Shown here: piece by piece, positions 50,088 to 59,617 of the stretch
How positions within the stretch are numbered: the stretch's first letter is position 1
Layout: each line of letters starts with the position of its first letter
From: Gammaproteobacteria bacterium
Lineage (GTDB): Bacteria > Pseudomonadota > Gammaproteobacteria > Xanthomonadales > Marinicellaceae
Direction: 5' to 3'
Assembly (NCBI GenBank): GCA_041395445.1
Contig: JAWLAO010000001.1
Span: forward strand, 594,501 to 658,500
Length of the DNA: 64,000 bases
Program-made: the position numbers and the translations under genes
Notes under the pieces: model-generated
What the model saw: only the letters and a program-made list of their open reading frames with translations
What the model was told of the DNA's origin: nothing
Database searches by the model: none

Positions 50088-51515
50088 TTAGTTTTTAATC
50101 TTTGACATAACAATTCTTCCATAAATTGTGGAAATCACAACAATTATTGCAAAAACATTTGCCGGAATTCGACCATTAAAATCCATTGTCCCATGTGTCA
50201 GCATATAGATAATTGATGAGATACAACATATCCCAACAATCCGATAAAACCGGCTTTCGCTTCGAAAAATAAACATAAATATCCGATAAAGGAAAACAGC
50301 TACAATTGCGAAAAGTATCAAACTAAACAATCCATATTCGGTTACAAATTCAATATAATCGTTATGGGCATGATCAAAATAAGCAACTTGCTCTACTGCT
50401 CGATGATTGACAAAGAAAACCTGATAAGCCCCGGGTCCAACTCCTGAGAACCAATATTTGCCGATGTTATCAAAGAACTGATTGACAGCAAGCATTCGAC
50501 CTTGAGCAGAGTCCACAACAAACTCCACACTATCTTCTGTATCCTGTCCAAGAATTTTCATCAGATAATTGATATCATCAGCAACTAACACCAAAAACAC
50601 TATTCCCAATGCAAAAATCATAATAATGGTATTAAACTTAACTGACTTGTTTTTTCTGGTGAAAAATACAAACACATACAGGAAAAAGATTGAAAGTAAC
50701 AATGATGCCAAACCGGCTCTGGAATGAGAGTTCCAAATCCCGGCAAGAATTAAGAACAAACAAAAATCCAACAGTCTGAGTGGATCACTGACAAATCGTA
50801 CAAATCTGATTCTGAAGCTACTGTTAGCAAACTCGCTGTTTTTGCGATTCAAAATTCGACGCAACATCAACCCGCTCATAAAACAGATTGATAAAAATGC
50901 GACCAAGTGATTTTTATTGATAAAAGTCCCCGAAGCATTATTTGGTGTAACTGTAGTCACTTGCACCAAAGTTCCGGTTTTATCCATTGAAACCAGATAC
51001 ATTCCATAAACAGCTTCAAACAATCCCAAAATCACAAAAAGCGTTAGAATCACCTTAATCCGGTAACGAGAATTAATGAGTAATGTTCCAAGGACAAAAA
51101 CAATCAAAAAATATAAACTCAACATCAAAGTTGAAAATGTCGCATGCAAATCCAAAGTGAGATACCCGGACTCAACTCCGATATTTTTATAGGCTTGAGC
51201 GACAGTCGGGCTCAATATCTCAAGTAAACCTAAAGGCAACGGAATCAGATAAAGCAAATTCGCAACAAACCAGCTCCCAATCAAAACAAGCTCGGTTTTC
51301 ATACGCTTTAATGGAGACCAATTGATACATTTATTGGAAAATAGCGAACACAACACCATTGAAAGTAAAAGCAGTGAAACAATAATTGCTTCAAAAGACC
51401 ATGCCCATACACGGTTTGATCCAAGTGGAAATGGATTGATTAGCACCACCAAACAAAAAATCACAAAAAACAAACCTTGTCGCTTATTGCCTTCTCCGGC
51501 ATGAAACACACTCAT
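50088..51515 (-). CDS. O-antigen polymerase/ligase-type membrane protein
   Basis: This 475-residue inner-membrane protein has about 11-12 membrane segments. A large periplasmic loop contains GPGAYQVFFVNHRAVEQVAYFDHAHNDYIEFVTEYG (read in parts); HNDYIEFVTEYG is the signature of the O-antigen ligase (PF04932) family, which includes Wzy polymerases and WaaL ligases. Sequence alone cannot say which; in an exopolysaccharide locus, polymerase is likelier. Its ATG at 51515 overlaps the WecA-type gene by 4 bases (ATGA). Confidence 0.8.
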   Translation of the reverse strand: MSVFHAGEGNKRQGLFFVIFCLVVLINPFPLGSNRVWAWSFEAIIVSLLLLSMVLCSLFSNKCINWSPLKRMKTELVLIGSWFVANLLYLIPLPLGLLEILSPTVAQAYKNIGVESGYLTLDLHATFSTLMLSLYFLIVFVLGTLLINSRYRIKVILTLFVILGLFEAVYGMYLVSMDKTGTLVQVTTVTPNNASGTFINKNHLVAFLSICFMSGLMLRRILNRKNSEFANSSFRIRFVRFVSDPLRLLDFCLFLILAGIWNSHSRAGLASLLLSIFFLYVFVFFTRKNKSVKFNTIIMIFALGIVFLVLVADDINYLMKILGQDTEDSVEFVVDSAQGRMLAVNQFFDNIGKYWFSGVGPGAYQVFFVNHRAVEQVAYFDHAHNDYIEFVTEYGLFSLILFAIVAVFLYRIFMFIFRSESRFYRIVGICCISSIIYMLTHGTMDFNGRIPANVFAIIVVISTIYGRIVMSKIKN

Positions 51516-52552
51516 AGTTCCTTATTCCTTTTAACCCACTGATAACTCATTGTTTTATAATAAATCACTGACATCAAAATAAAAGTATAAAATTGAATAT
51601 ATTCAGCAACTCTAAAACGTAAAAACAACAAACCAATGGCTATCATCATGATTTGTAACAACAAAATAAACAACAAAGCCTGAGATTGACTATATCCTTT
51701 GGATATAAACAAATGATGAAGATGGGTTTTATCCGGTTTGAATGGAGACTTTCCGTTTGATATCCTTTTTAACATAACATAAATAGTATCATAAATTGGC
51801 AAACCAACCAGATAAAGCGCCGTTACCGGATATATCGACTGTCCTTGATAAAAGTTAAGCTGAGAATAAACCACCAACAACCAACCAAGAACAAATCCCA
51901 AAAACAAACTTCCACTATCTCCCAGAAAGATTTTATACTTTTCCGACAAGTTAAAGAACACAAACACCAACAAAGCAATCAAGACATATAACAACCAAAC
52001 GCTTAAGCCACTGACCTCAGATATCATTGCTAAAGTCAAAGTTGGTATAAAAAAAGTCAAGGCAGCTAAACCGTCAATTCCATCCGACATATTTAATGCG
52101 TTGATAACACCAACTACACCAAAAACAGTAATCGGAATTGCCAAATACACTAATTGTAAATCCCAACCGGGATATAAAAGCTCACCAAAAGTATTCAATT
52201 TAACGCCGGAAAAATAAATCACTCCCAAACAAGCGAGAATTTGTACCAGGAACCGCCAAAAAGCACTTAACTGAAAAATGTCATCCAACAACCCTACCAA
52301 AACAACAAATGACGTGGAAATCAACAGAACTTTGGAAAACAAATCAACATCATCCAACTGTAATAAAATAATTGCTGAAACAATAAACAAGACAATCCCT
52401 CCAACCAAAGGAATTGGGTGGGAATGTATTTTTCTCTGCTCAGGAACATCCATTAACTTCAACTGGCTCGCTATCTGCCTCATTAAAATTAACAAAATAG
52501 CAGTCACTGGCAGAGCCATTAAGAGTAACAGGTAATTTATCTTGAAATCCAT
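51512..52552 (-). CDS. WecA/MraY-type undecaprenyl-phosphate sugar-1-phosphate transferase
   Basis: This 346-residue inner-membrane protein with about 10-11 segments starts polymer synthesis by moving a sugar-1-phosphate, usually GlcNAc-1-P, from UDP to undecaprenyl phosphate. Family motifs are VPEQRKIHSHPIPLVGG, ALNMSDGIDGLAAL, FLGDSGSLFLGF and the histidine motif TDKTHLHH-like PDKTHLHHLF. MraY itself is excluded by the WecA-type cytosolic loop. It is the first gene of the polysaccharide locus, divergent from the OPT gene at 52661. Confidence 0.85.
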   Translation of the reverse strand: MDFKINYLLLLMALPVTAILLILMRQIASQLKLMDVPEQRKIHSHPIPLVGGIVLFIVSAIILLQLDDVDLFSKVLLISTSFVVLVGLLDDIFQLSAFWRFLVQILACLGVIYFSGVKLNTFGELLYPGWDLQLVYLAIPITVFGVVGVINALNMSDGIDGLAALTFFIPTLTLAMISEVSGLSVWLLYVLIALLVFVFFNLSEKYKIFLGDSGSLFLGFVLGWLLVVYSQLNFYQGQSIYPVTALYLVGLPIYDTIYVMLKRISNGKSPFKPDKTHLHHLFISKGYSQSQALLFILLLQIMMIAIGLLFLRFRVAEYIQFYTFILMSVIYYKTMSYQWVKRNKEL

Positions 52553-52605
52553 AAATAGTAATTTATCATGAGTTTCTCATGCTTAAAAGATTTTGCAAAA
52601 TAATA

Positions 52606-52633
52606 TTAACCATAAAACAAATTCATGTATAAT
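52606..52633 (+). promoter_or_regulatory. Promoter of the OPT transporter gene
   Basis: -35 TTAACC (52606-52611), 16-base spacer, -10 TATAAT (52628-52633). CAGGAGAAATAA supplies the ribosome site just before the ATG at 52661. The opposite promoter for the polysaccharide genes was not identified. Confidence 0.6.
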
Positions 52634-52660
52634 CATTTGTTCTTTTTTCAGGAGAAATAA

Positions 52661-54415
52661 ATGTCTGAACATGTTTCAAAAAATCATGCAGGACCAATTA
52701 CCAGAGGAGCTTATCCTGAATTAACTCCTCATGCAGTTATTGTCGGTTACTTTTTAGGTGTTGTACTGGCTGTGTCAATTGGTTATGCCTCTTTAAAACT
52801 GGGGTTTTCAATTGAAGGTTCCGAACTAGCGGCTATTTTGGGATTTGGTATTTTGCGTGGTTTGTTACGTCGCCGTTCCATTATCGAAAACAATGTCACA
52901 CAAACTGTCGCATCAGCGGTCAATGGTGCTTCATCCGGCATGATGTTTTCCGTACCTGCAATTTTTATTCTCGGTTATGGGACAGAATTCAATCCCTATG
53001 TCCTTACATTTGGTGCAATAGCAGGGGCATTTTTAGGAATTGCGTTTATTATTCCATTAAGAAAACAAATGATTGACTATGAACGCCTGACCTATCCGGG
53101 TGGTGTAGCAGTGGCATCTATTTTGAAATCACCGGGAGCCGGCATTAACAAAGCCATGCTTCTGATTGGAGCAATGCTGATTTCGGGTATCGTGCATTTC
53201 ATATCAATTTATTCAGGCGTAGAATATTGGGCTTTATTTGAGCAACTAGGGCTACCTGATTATTTAAACGGGACATGGTATCTTTCACTAATGACAATCG
53301 GTGTAGCATTTATTGCCGGCCGTGGTGGGTTGGCTTTCATTATCGGAGGATTTGTTTGTTATTGGGTGCTTGCACCATTACTGGACTTAACCGGAATGTT
53401 TCCAACCGACCCGAAAACCGGAGCTGAAATTACAGACCCGAATCAACTGCGACTTATGCTATTCCGACCAACCGGAATTGGCATGCTCATTGGTGGTGCG
53501 ATAGTCGGAGTTATGTTTGCCTTGCCACTGATTAAATCGGCTATTAAATCCATGCAATCTTCGGCAAAAACCGAAAGTGCTATGAGCAAAGATGAAATGC
53601 CAATCAAGTTACTTTATATCGCTATTGTCGGTGCGGCAATTCTGCTTGGTGTGATGGCAATCACTTCAGCTCAAGAAACAGGAATCATCAGAGGATTGTT
53701 AATGGCAGTTCTTGGAACTCTGTGGATTTGGATGGCTGGCATTATTCTTTCAGAAGCCATTGGTCGTACCAATTGGTCTCCGCTTTCAGGAATGACTCTC
53801 ATTGCTGTTACATTATTAATCATGATAACCCAAACATTTGGCGGAATGAGCACTCCCCAAGCCATTGTTGCTGCAGTGACAGTTGGTGCAGCAACCTGTG
53901 TTGCCATGAGCCAGGCAACAGATTTGATGCTGGATTTAAAAACTGGTTATCTGGTTGGTGCAACACCAAGACAGCAACAGCTGGGACAGTTTTTCGGAGC
54001 TTGGCTGGGACCGATCGTCATTATTGTTCTAATCTTTATTTTAGGAGAAGCCTATACTTTCGGAAGTGATGATTTACCAGCTCCTCAAGGTCAAGCACTT
54101 GCTTCAATGATTGAAGGTATCACCGGTGGTAATATTCCAACTGAAAAATACGTAGCCGGAGCAATATTAGGAGGGCTTCTATCTCTTCTGCAAGCGGGAC
54201 TTGGAATCACTGTAGGCTTAGGCTTTTATTTACCTTTTGATATTGTTCTAACCTATTCGATTGGAACATTGCTGCGTGAAATCGTTGATCGCAAAATGGG
54301 CAAAAGTTGGTCTGAAAGCAAAGGCATTCCAATTGCTGCCGGATTAATCGTTGGAGAAGCATTAGTCGGAGTCGGAAAAGCCGTTTATATCATTTCTAGT
54401 GGAACCGGAGGTTAA
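52661..54415 (+). CDS. OPT-family transporter
   Basis: This 584-residue inner-membrane protein has about 14-15 segments and belongs to the oligopeptide transporter (OPT) superfamily, which carries peptides or metal chelates by secondary transport. Blocks seen are LTPHAVIVGYFLGVVLAVSIGYASLKLGFSIEGSELAAIL, NNVTQTVASAVNGASSGMMFSVPAIFILGYG, YPGGVAVASILKSPG and GATPRQQQLGQFFGAWLGPI (all read in parts). The substrate cannot be told from sequence. The next gene starts 1 base after its stop, with the ribosome site inside the end of this gene. Confidence 0.88.
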   Translation: MSEHVSKNHAGPITRGAYPELTPHAVIVGYFLGVVLAVSIGYASLKLGFSIEGSELAAILGFGILRGLLRRRSIIENNVTQTVASAVNGASSGMMFSVPAIFILGYGTEFNPYVLTFGAIAGAFLGIAFIIPLRKQMIDYERLTYPGGVAVASILKSPGAGINKAMLLIGAMLISGIVHFISIYSGVEYWALFEQLGLPDYLNGTWYLSLMTIGVAFIAGRGGLAFIIGGFVCYWVLAPLLDLTGMFPTDPKTGAEITDPNQLRLMLFRPTGIGMLIGGAIVGVMFALPLIKSAIKSMQSSAKTESAMSKDEMPIKLLYIAIVGAAILLGVMAITSAQETGIIRGLLMAVLGTLWIWMAGIILSEAIGRTNWSPLSGMTLIAVTLLIMITQTFGGMSTPQAIVAAVTVGAATCVAMSQATDLMLDLKTGYLVGATPRQQQLGQFFGAWLGPIVIIVLIFILGEAYTFGSDDLPAPQGQALASMIEGITGGNIPTEKYVAGAILGGLLSLLQAGLGITVGLGFYLPFDIVLTYSIGTLLREIVDRKMGKSWSESKGIPIAAGLIVGEALVGVGKAVYIISSGTGG

Positions 54416-54416
54416 T

Positions 54417-54956
54417 ATGAAAAAGTTATCATTCTTATTAGTTGCACTTTCTTTTCTGGCAGGTTCTTATTTAACCTCTTTGGATAAAGAACACGTCAAT
54501 TGGATGTATTTTATTCCGGTTCTACTTGTTGGATTCGCATCTGCATTCTGGTTTCAAAAGATATCCAGTGAAGAAAACAAACACGGTGATGTTTTAAAAA
54601 ACAACAAAAAGATTCTGATTGAATCATTGAACAATATTATCAATAATCTTTCTGATTTAAACGGCCGTAAAGACAAAGTTCCGACCTACGATATGAGATT
54701 TGAAATTGATAAGTTGTTCCGTGATGACTTGCTCAATTTTGCCGAAGCCCGTGAAAGCATGAAACACCTCTTCGGTTTACAACACTATGCAGACATTATG
54801 TCCAGTTTTGCTGCCGGTGAGCGTTATATCAATCGTGTTTGGTCAGCTTCTACCGATGGTTATATCGACGAAGTCATGATGTATGTTGAAAAATCTTACG
54901 ATCAATTTCAACATGCAAAAGAGGAGTTTGATACTGCATTGAACCAACAAAACTAA
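54417..54956 (+). CDS. Small two-span membrane protein linked to OPT gene
   Basis: This 179-residue protein has two N-terminal membrane segments (about 4-21 and 31-48) and a charged cytosolic helical part including NLSDLNGRKDKVPTYDMRFEID and LFGLQHYADIMSSFAAGERYIN (both read in parts). I do not recognise a function. GGAGG overlaps the OPT stop region 7 bases before the ATG at 54417, so translation is coupled. An upstream GTG at 54399 is in frame but less likely. A perfect terminator follows. A role as accessory subunit of the transporter is inference. Confidence 0.75.
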   Translation: MKKLSFLLVALSFLAGSYLTSLDKEHVNWMYFIPVLLVGFASAFWFQKISSEENKHGDVLKNNKKILIESLNNIINNLSDLNGRKDKVPTYDMRFEIDKLFRDDLLNFAEARESMKHLFGLQHYADIMSSFAAGERYINRVWSASTDGYIDEVMMYVEKSYDQFQHAKEEFDTALNQQN

Positions 54957-54967
54957 TGTAGTTGATT

Positions 54968-54998
54968 GAATAAACTCCCGAATTCTGGGAGTTTATTC
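54968..54998 (+). terminator. Terminator of the OPT operon
   Basis: GAATAAACTCCC-GAATTCT-GGGAGTTTATTC is a perfect 12-bp stem with a 7-base loop, 12 bases after the stop of the small membrane protein. The T-rich arm serves as the T-run. Between it and 55263 I find no gene I can support; some short open frames are present. Confidence 0.8.
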
Positions 54999-55263
54999 TC
55001 AATATTTAGTTATATTTTGCCTGAATATTTTTTCTTCAAAAAAATAATTAAATTAAACCATAGATAAAACCTGCAACAAAACAAATCCAGAAAACATATC
55101 TTGATAAACGGTTATAACTAAAGTTTCTGATAAACTCTGAAAGTTTAATTCTATGAAGTTTTCCCTAAATTTTTGATGAATTATAACCATACATACTATA
55201 TTTGGTAACAAGCGATAAGTATATACATATCGGGAGTGTGAATCTTAAAATATTTATTGCAAT

Positions 55264-55291
55264 AAAAAACAGACACAAAGGTCTGTTTTTT
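55264..55291. terminator. Bidirectional terminator next to lpxC
   Basis: AAAAAACAGAC-ACAAAG-GTCTGTTTTTT has T-runs in both directions. On the minus strand it ends the dcw/lpxC transcript 21 bases past the lpxC stop. Confidence 0.85.
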
Positions 55292-55311
55292 CGTTAATTA
55301 GAAAACTCAAT

Positions 55312-56217
55312 CTACGCAAATACAGGGAATAAATTTTCTTCTTTTTGTGCTTTCTCTTCAAATGTAACCAGTTCCCAGGCATCTTGCTGTTGTAATAACT
55401 CTCTGGCGAGTTGATTATTCAATGCATGTCCGGATTTATATCCATAGAATGAACCAATAACAGGATGACCCAATTGATAAATATCACCAATTGCGTCCAG
55501 AATTTTGTGTTTAACAAATTCATCTTCGTATCTTAAACCATCTTGGTTAAGTACACGATAATCATCCAACACAATAGCATTATCCATGCTACCGCCTTTG
55601 GCTAAATTACTGGCATGAAGCATCTCAATATCTCGCATAAAACCAAAAGTTCTGGCTCTGGAAATTTCTTTCACAAAAGCATTCATACTCAAATCAATTT
55701 CTTTGGTTTTAGTGTGATCACTAAATGCTGGGTGGTTAAATTCAATCTCAAATTTAAGTTTAAATCCATCGTGAGGTTCAAAGCGGGCAACTTTATCCCC
55801 GTGTTGGACTTCAACCGGTTTGATTATTTTGATAAATTTCTTAGCCTTATCCTGAAATTTAATTCCTGCGGATTGAATAAGGAATACAAATGGACCCGAA
55901 CTGCCATCCATAATTGGCACTTCAGAGGAACTGAGTTCAACACGACAATTGTCAATACCCATTCCGCTAAATGCTGCCATCAAATGCTCAACAGTTGCCA
56001 CACGGATTCCATCTTGAATCAATGTTGTTGACATACTGGTATCACCCACTAAAGACGCATCAGCCTTTATACTGGGAGAATTCTCGCAATCTGTTCTGGT
56101 AAAAACAATACCGGTATCAACGTCAGCAGGTTTCAAAGTAATAAACACTTTTTGACCGGTATGAATGCCGACACCTGTAGCTCTCACAACATTTTTCAGG
56201 GTTCTTTGTTTTATCAT
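55312..56217 (-). CDS. lpxC: UDP-3-O-acyl-N-acetylglucosamine deacetylase
   Basis: This 301-residue zinc enzyme catalyses the committed step of lipid A synthesis. Zinc ligands sit in [15 protein letters not shown] (His79 equivalent) and [16 protein letters not shown] (His and Asp); the general-acid histidine is in YKSGHALNN. It begins [21 protein letters not shown]. It is the last gene of the division cluster, 189 bases after ftsZ, with its own upstream structured gap. In E. coli its level is set by FtsH proteolysis via the C-terminus; the ending here (EENLFPVFA) shares that hydrophobic character. Confidence 0.96.
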   Translation of the reverse strand: MIKQRTLKNVVRATGVGIHTGQKVFITLKPADVDTGIVFTRTDCENSPSIKADASLVGDTSMSTTLIQDGIRVATVEHLMAAFSGMGIDNCRVELSSSEVPIMDGSSGPFVFLIQSAGIKFQDKAKKFIKIIKPVEVQHGDKVARFEPHDGFKLKFEIEFNHPAFSDHTKTKEIDLSMNAFVKEISRARTFGFMRDIEMLHASNLAKGGSMDNAIVLDDYRVLNQDGLRYEDEFVKHKILDAIGDIYQLGHPVIGSFYGYKSGHALNNQLARELLQQQDAWELVTFEEKAQKEENLFPVFA

Positions 56218-56291
56218 TATGATGTTTTGAGATTATTCACAACTCTAGAACTGCCAAGTCTATCACATTAATTTCAGATTGACAAAATATT

Positions 56292-56370
56292 AGTTGTAAA
56301 TTAACAACTGACTGTTGTATTTATACAACGTGTGTTTCAGCAGCCCCCGGAGGTGAGGAACTGCTGAAAC
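56292..56370 (-). promoter_or_regulatory. Three consecutive hairpins between ftsZ and lpxC
   Basis: Inverted repeats: AGTTGT/ACAACT (56292-56309), GTTGTAT/ATACAAC (56314-56329) and a perfect 10-bp stem GTTTCAGCAG/CTGCTGAAAC (56334-56343, 56361-56370). None has a long T-run. They may act as processing or stability signals separating ftsZ from lpxC expression. Confidence 0.4.
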
Positions 56371-56406
56371 TGTATCACGATTTAACTTAGTTAATAAACT
56401 ATAGGT

Positions 56407-57591
56407 TTAATCAACTTGGTTTCTTAGAAATGCTGGAATATTCAAATAATCATCTGACATCATTGGGTCTTTTTCAGCTCTGATTGAAACACTGTCATCA
56501 TCTGAGTCAGACATCAATGAACTTCCTGCACCAACTGTCGTTCTTTTAGGAACATAGAGCTTATCGAGAACAGGATTGCTGGTACGATCTTCATCTGAGT
56601 TCAAATCTTTTACCAGTTTCACTTTAGGCTCTGCTGTACCATTGAGCCCTGTTGCCACAACTGTTACACGAATTTCTCCCTCCATATCCGGATCAATTGC
56701 AGTACCAATAACCACTGTTGAGTTTTCAGAGGTGTATTCTTCAACCATTTCACCAATTTCCTGAACTTCGCCTAATTCCAAGTCCAATCCCGATGTAATA
56801 TTCACCAATATTCCTTTCGCACCATGCATATCAATATCTTCCAACAATGGACTGTGAATGGCTAATTCAGTCGCATGTAAAGCTCTGTCATCACCTCTGC
56901 CGATTCCTGTGCCCATCATTGCCATACCCATTTCTGACATAACGGTTTTTACGTCAGCGAAATCGACGTTAACCATACCAGGGCAAGTAATCAAATCGGA
57001 AATTCCTTGAACAGCACCATGAAGAACATCATTAGACGCTTTGAATGCATTGAGCAACGTAGTACCTCTGTCAAAATGTGTCAGCAATTTACCATTTGGT
57101 ATGGTAATTAACGAATCAACATATTGTTCCAAATCTTTAATGCCTTTATCAGCAACCGCCATTCTGCGTTTTCCTTCAAAAGGAAATGGCTTGGTAACAA
57201 CTGCAACTGTGAGGATGTTCATTTCTTTGGCGATTTGCGCCACAACCGGAGCCGCACCTGTTCCTGTTCCTCCGCCCATACCGGCAGTGATAAATACCAT
57301 ATCAGTATTCGCAAGAACCTCTTTGAAGCGTTCACGATCTTCCAAAGCTGCTTGTCTGCCGACTTCAGGGTTTGCACCTGCACCCAAACCTTTGGTGACG
57401 TTTTGACCAATTCTTATGATATTTTTACAACGAGTTTTTTCAAGAGCCTGAATATCTGTATTGGCACAGATAAATTCGACACCTTGAATATCGGCTTCAA
57501 CCATTTGCTGGACCGTGTTTCCACCGCCACCGCCTAAACCGATGACCTTAATTACAGCTCCTGAGCTGTCATTTTCCATTATTTCAAACAT
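56407..57591 (-). CDS. ftsZ: Cell division protein FtsZ
   Basis: This 394-residue tubulin-like GTPase forms the Z ring. The tubulin signature GGGTGTG is at 106-112 and the N-terminal GLGGGGGNTV loop at ~18-27. The C-terminal peptide DYLNIPAFLRNQVD is the binding tail for FtsA and ZipA. The start MFEIMENDSSGAVIKVIGLG matches E. coli and is preceded by GGAGGTAATAG. It lies 46 bases after ftsA. Confidence 0.98.
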   Translation of the reverse strand: MFEIMENDSSGAVIKVIGLGGGGGNTVQQMVEADIQGVEFICANTDIQALEKTRCKNIIRIGQNVTKGLGAGANPEVGRQAALEDRERFKEVLANTDMVFITAGMGGGTGTGAAPVVAQIAKEMNILTVAVVTKPFPFEGKRRMAVADKGIKDLEQYVDSLITIPNGKLLTHFDRGTTLLNAFKASNDVLHGAVQGISDLITCPGMVNVDFADVKTVMSEMGMAMMGTGIGRGDDRALHATELAIHSPLLEDIDMHGAKGILVNITSGLDLELGEVQEIGEMVEEYTSENSTVVIGTAIDPDMEGEIRVTVVATGLNGTAEPKVKLVKDLNSDEDRTSNPVLDKLYVPKRTTVGAGSSLMSDSDDDSVSIRAEKDPMMSDDYLNIPAFLRNQVD

Positions 57592-57637
57592 TTTCTATTA
57601 CCTCCAAAATGCTATTTATGAAACAAAAAATACTCTG

Positions 57638-58861
57638 TTAAAATTCAGAGAAAAACCACTTTTTAATTTTGCTGAATATATTGCCCGATTCAGCAAGCTC
57701 ACTCTCACCACGTTCATTCTTACTACCATAGAGCAACAACCCTACGCCGGTCGAATGAACCGGATTCTTTACAACTTCTTTTAAACCGGAAATGTTAATC
57801 GGATGCCCGATTCGTACCGGTAAATGAAATATTTCTTCTGCTAACTCGATTGTGCCTTCCATTTTTGAAGCACCACCGGTTAAAACGATTCCTGCAGCAA
57901 CCAACTCTGCAAAACCGCTTCTTTGTAATTCGGATTGAATTAAAGTAAATAATTCCTCATAACGAGGTTCAACCACCTCTGCCAATGTTTGACGTGCCAA
58001 TCTTCTTGCCGGACGATCACCGACACTGGGAACGGAAATTGTTTCTTCAGCCGATGCTAACTGTCTCAATGCACAGGCATATTTCAATTTGATTTCTTCA
58101 GCGTATTGAGTCGGTGTTCTCATTGCAATTGCAATGTCATTGGTCACCTGATCACCCGCAATTGGGATAGCAACTGCGTGTCTGATTGCCCCATTGGTAT
58201 AAATTGCAATGTCTGTCGTTCCTGCTCCGATATCTACCAAGCAAACGCCAAGTTCTTTTTCATCATCCGTCAAAACTGCTTCTGAAGATGCTAATTGTTC
58301 AACAATCAACTGATCCACATGCAAACCGCAACGAGCTACACATTTGGAAATATTTTGTGCCGCAGAATCCGAGCCTGTTATCAGATGCACTCTGGCTTCT
58401 AAACGCACTCCGGACATTCCGATGGGACGCCTGATTCCATCTTGCCCATCTATGACATATTCCTGTGGTAAAACATGCAAAACTTTTTGATCCGCAGGAA
58501 TCGGAACCGCCTTTGCCGCATCCAAAACTTTTTCAACATCCTGATGTGTCACTTCTTTATCCTTGATTGCAACAATTCCATGTGAGTTAATACTACGAAT
58601 ATGACTTCCTGCAATTCCTGCATAAACGGATTGTATTTCACAACCCGCCATCAATTCAGCTTCTTCAATGGCTCTGCGAATAGATTGCACTGTGGACTCA
58701 ATATCAACCACCACTCCGCGTTTCAATCCTCTGGATGGAGATGAACCGATTCCAACAATTTCCAAACTACCGTCTTTGTGCTGTTCGCCAACAATTGCAA
58801 CAATCTTGGATGTTCCAATATCCAAACCAACAACCAAATTGTTCTCTGATTTTCTAGCCAT
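57638..58861 (-). CDS. ftsA: Cell division protein FtsA
   Basis: This 407-residue actin-like ATPase tethers FtsZ to the membrane. Nucleotide-binding blocks are VVGLDIGTSKIVAIVG, LVDIGAGTTDIAIYTNGA and GIVLTGGASKMEG. The C-terminal amphipathic helix is IFSKIKKWFFSEF. It overlaps ftsQ by 8 bases. Length is close to E. coli (420). Confidence 0.97.
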   Translation of the reverse strand: MARKSENNLVVGLDIGTSKIVAIVGEQHKDGSLEIVGIGSSPSRGLKRGVVVDIESTVQSIRRAIEEAELMAGCEIQSVYAGIAGSHIRSINSHGIVAIKDKEVTHQDVEKVLDAAKAVPIPADQKVLHVLPQEYVIDGQDGIRRPIGMSGVRLEARVHLITGSDSAAQNISKCVARCGLHVDQLIVEQLASSEAVLTDDEKELGVCLVDIGAGTTDIAIYTNGAIRHAVAIPIAGDQVTNDIAIAMRTPTQYAEEIKLKYACALRQLASAEETISVPSVGDRPARRLARQTLAEVVEPRYEELFTLIQSELQRSGFAELVAAGIVLTGGASKMEGTIELAEEIFHLPVRIGHPINISGLKEVVKNPVHSTGVGLLLYGSKNERGESELAESGNIFSKIKKWFFSEF

Positions 58862-59615
58862 TTAATTTTCCATCATCATGTAATTGTTGAATCTCATCAA
58901 TTTGTTCCTGTAACTCAGGAATTTCATGCCACTTGACGACATAACCATTGGTATAACGCAAATCAATGGAATCCAGCGGATTTGGTTTCAACTGAATCAA
59001 CTGTGACCATGTATCAGCCAACCTCAATAATTTTGCATCAATTTGCTGAGAACCCAGATTAACCTCCACTCCGTTACTCAAATTTGCCAGCCATCCACCT
59101 CTGTCACTAATATTCGCAGAAGTTATCTCATATCCTGTCCTCTTGGCGATTTCGTTATATCTCACAAACTTGTGCCAAGTATTTTCTGAGTCAACATCTT
59201 TTGCATATATCTTTGGTAGTGTCGATAAATCATCAATGCTATCAACTTTGAATATTTCTCCTTTATCATTCAGCAGCTTATTGTTATTCCACACGGCAGC
59301 AGCTTCATGTTCATTCAATTGCACCAAAAGTGTGTTTGGCCATTTTTTAGTTACAATCACTGACTGAACCCAAGGAATTTCCAATAAATTTTCTCTAATC
59401 TGTGAAACATCAATTTTGAAAAACGATCTTTCCGGATAAGCAGCAACAGCCACTCTGATTTGTTCAGAATTGACTCTTTTAAATTTAGCAGCGACATCAA
59501 TATTATTCACTTCCCAATGTTTTGATTTAATCACACCTGAGAAAAAAGCAGCCATCAACAGTACTGTCAAAGACAACATCAAAAGTGATAATTTTGTGCC
59601 TTTTGACATTTCCAT
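58854..59615 (-). CDS. ftsQ: Cell division protein FtsQ
   Basis: This 253-residue protein has one membrane segment (about 9-27), a POTRA domain (WEVNNIDVAAKFKRVNSEQI, about 33-100) and the FtsQ/DivIB beta domain (IPWVQSVIVTKKWPNTLLVQLNEHEAAAVWNN, read in parts, LLNDKGEIF). It links early and late divisome parts through FtsB and FtsL. GAGGA lies 9 bases before the first ATG. It is 2 bases after ddl and overlaps ftsA. Confidence 0.94.
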   Translation of the reverse strand: MEMSKGTKLSLLMLSLTVLLMAAFFSGVIKSKHWEVNNIDVAAKFKRVNSEQIRVAVAAYPERSFFKIDVSQIRENLLEIPWVQSVIVTKKWPNTLLVQLNEHEAAAVWNNNKLLNDKGEIFKVDSIDDLSTLPKIYAKDVDSENTWHKFVRYNEIAKRTGYEITSANISDRGGWLANLSNGVEVNLGSQQIDAKLLRLADTWSQLIQLKPNPLDSIDLRYTNGYVVKWHEIPELQEQIDEIQQLHDDGKLNG

Positions 59616-59617
59616 TA

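Noticed and set aside
45341..52552. Polysaccharide locus as a genomic island
   Set aside because: Base composition and codon use look like the neighbours, and no integrase, repeats at the ends or tRNA disruption are seen; the tRNAs beside it are intact.
55040..55190. Short minus-strand frames, one ending in a hydrophobic segment (SRYVFWICFVAGFIYGLI)
   Set aside because: The hydrophobic frame has no ATG, GTG or TTG start; the ATG-led frame is only 42 codons and unlike a protein. Possibly a gene remnant, but not supported.
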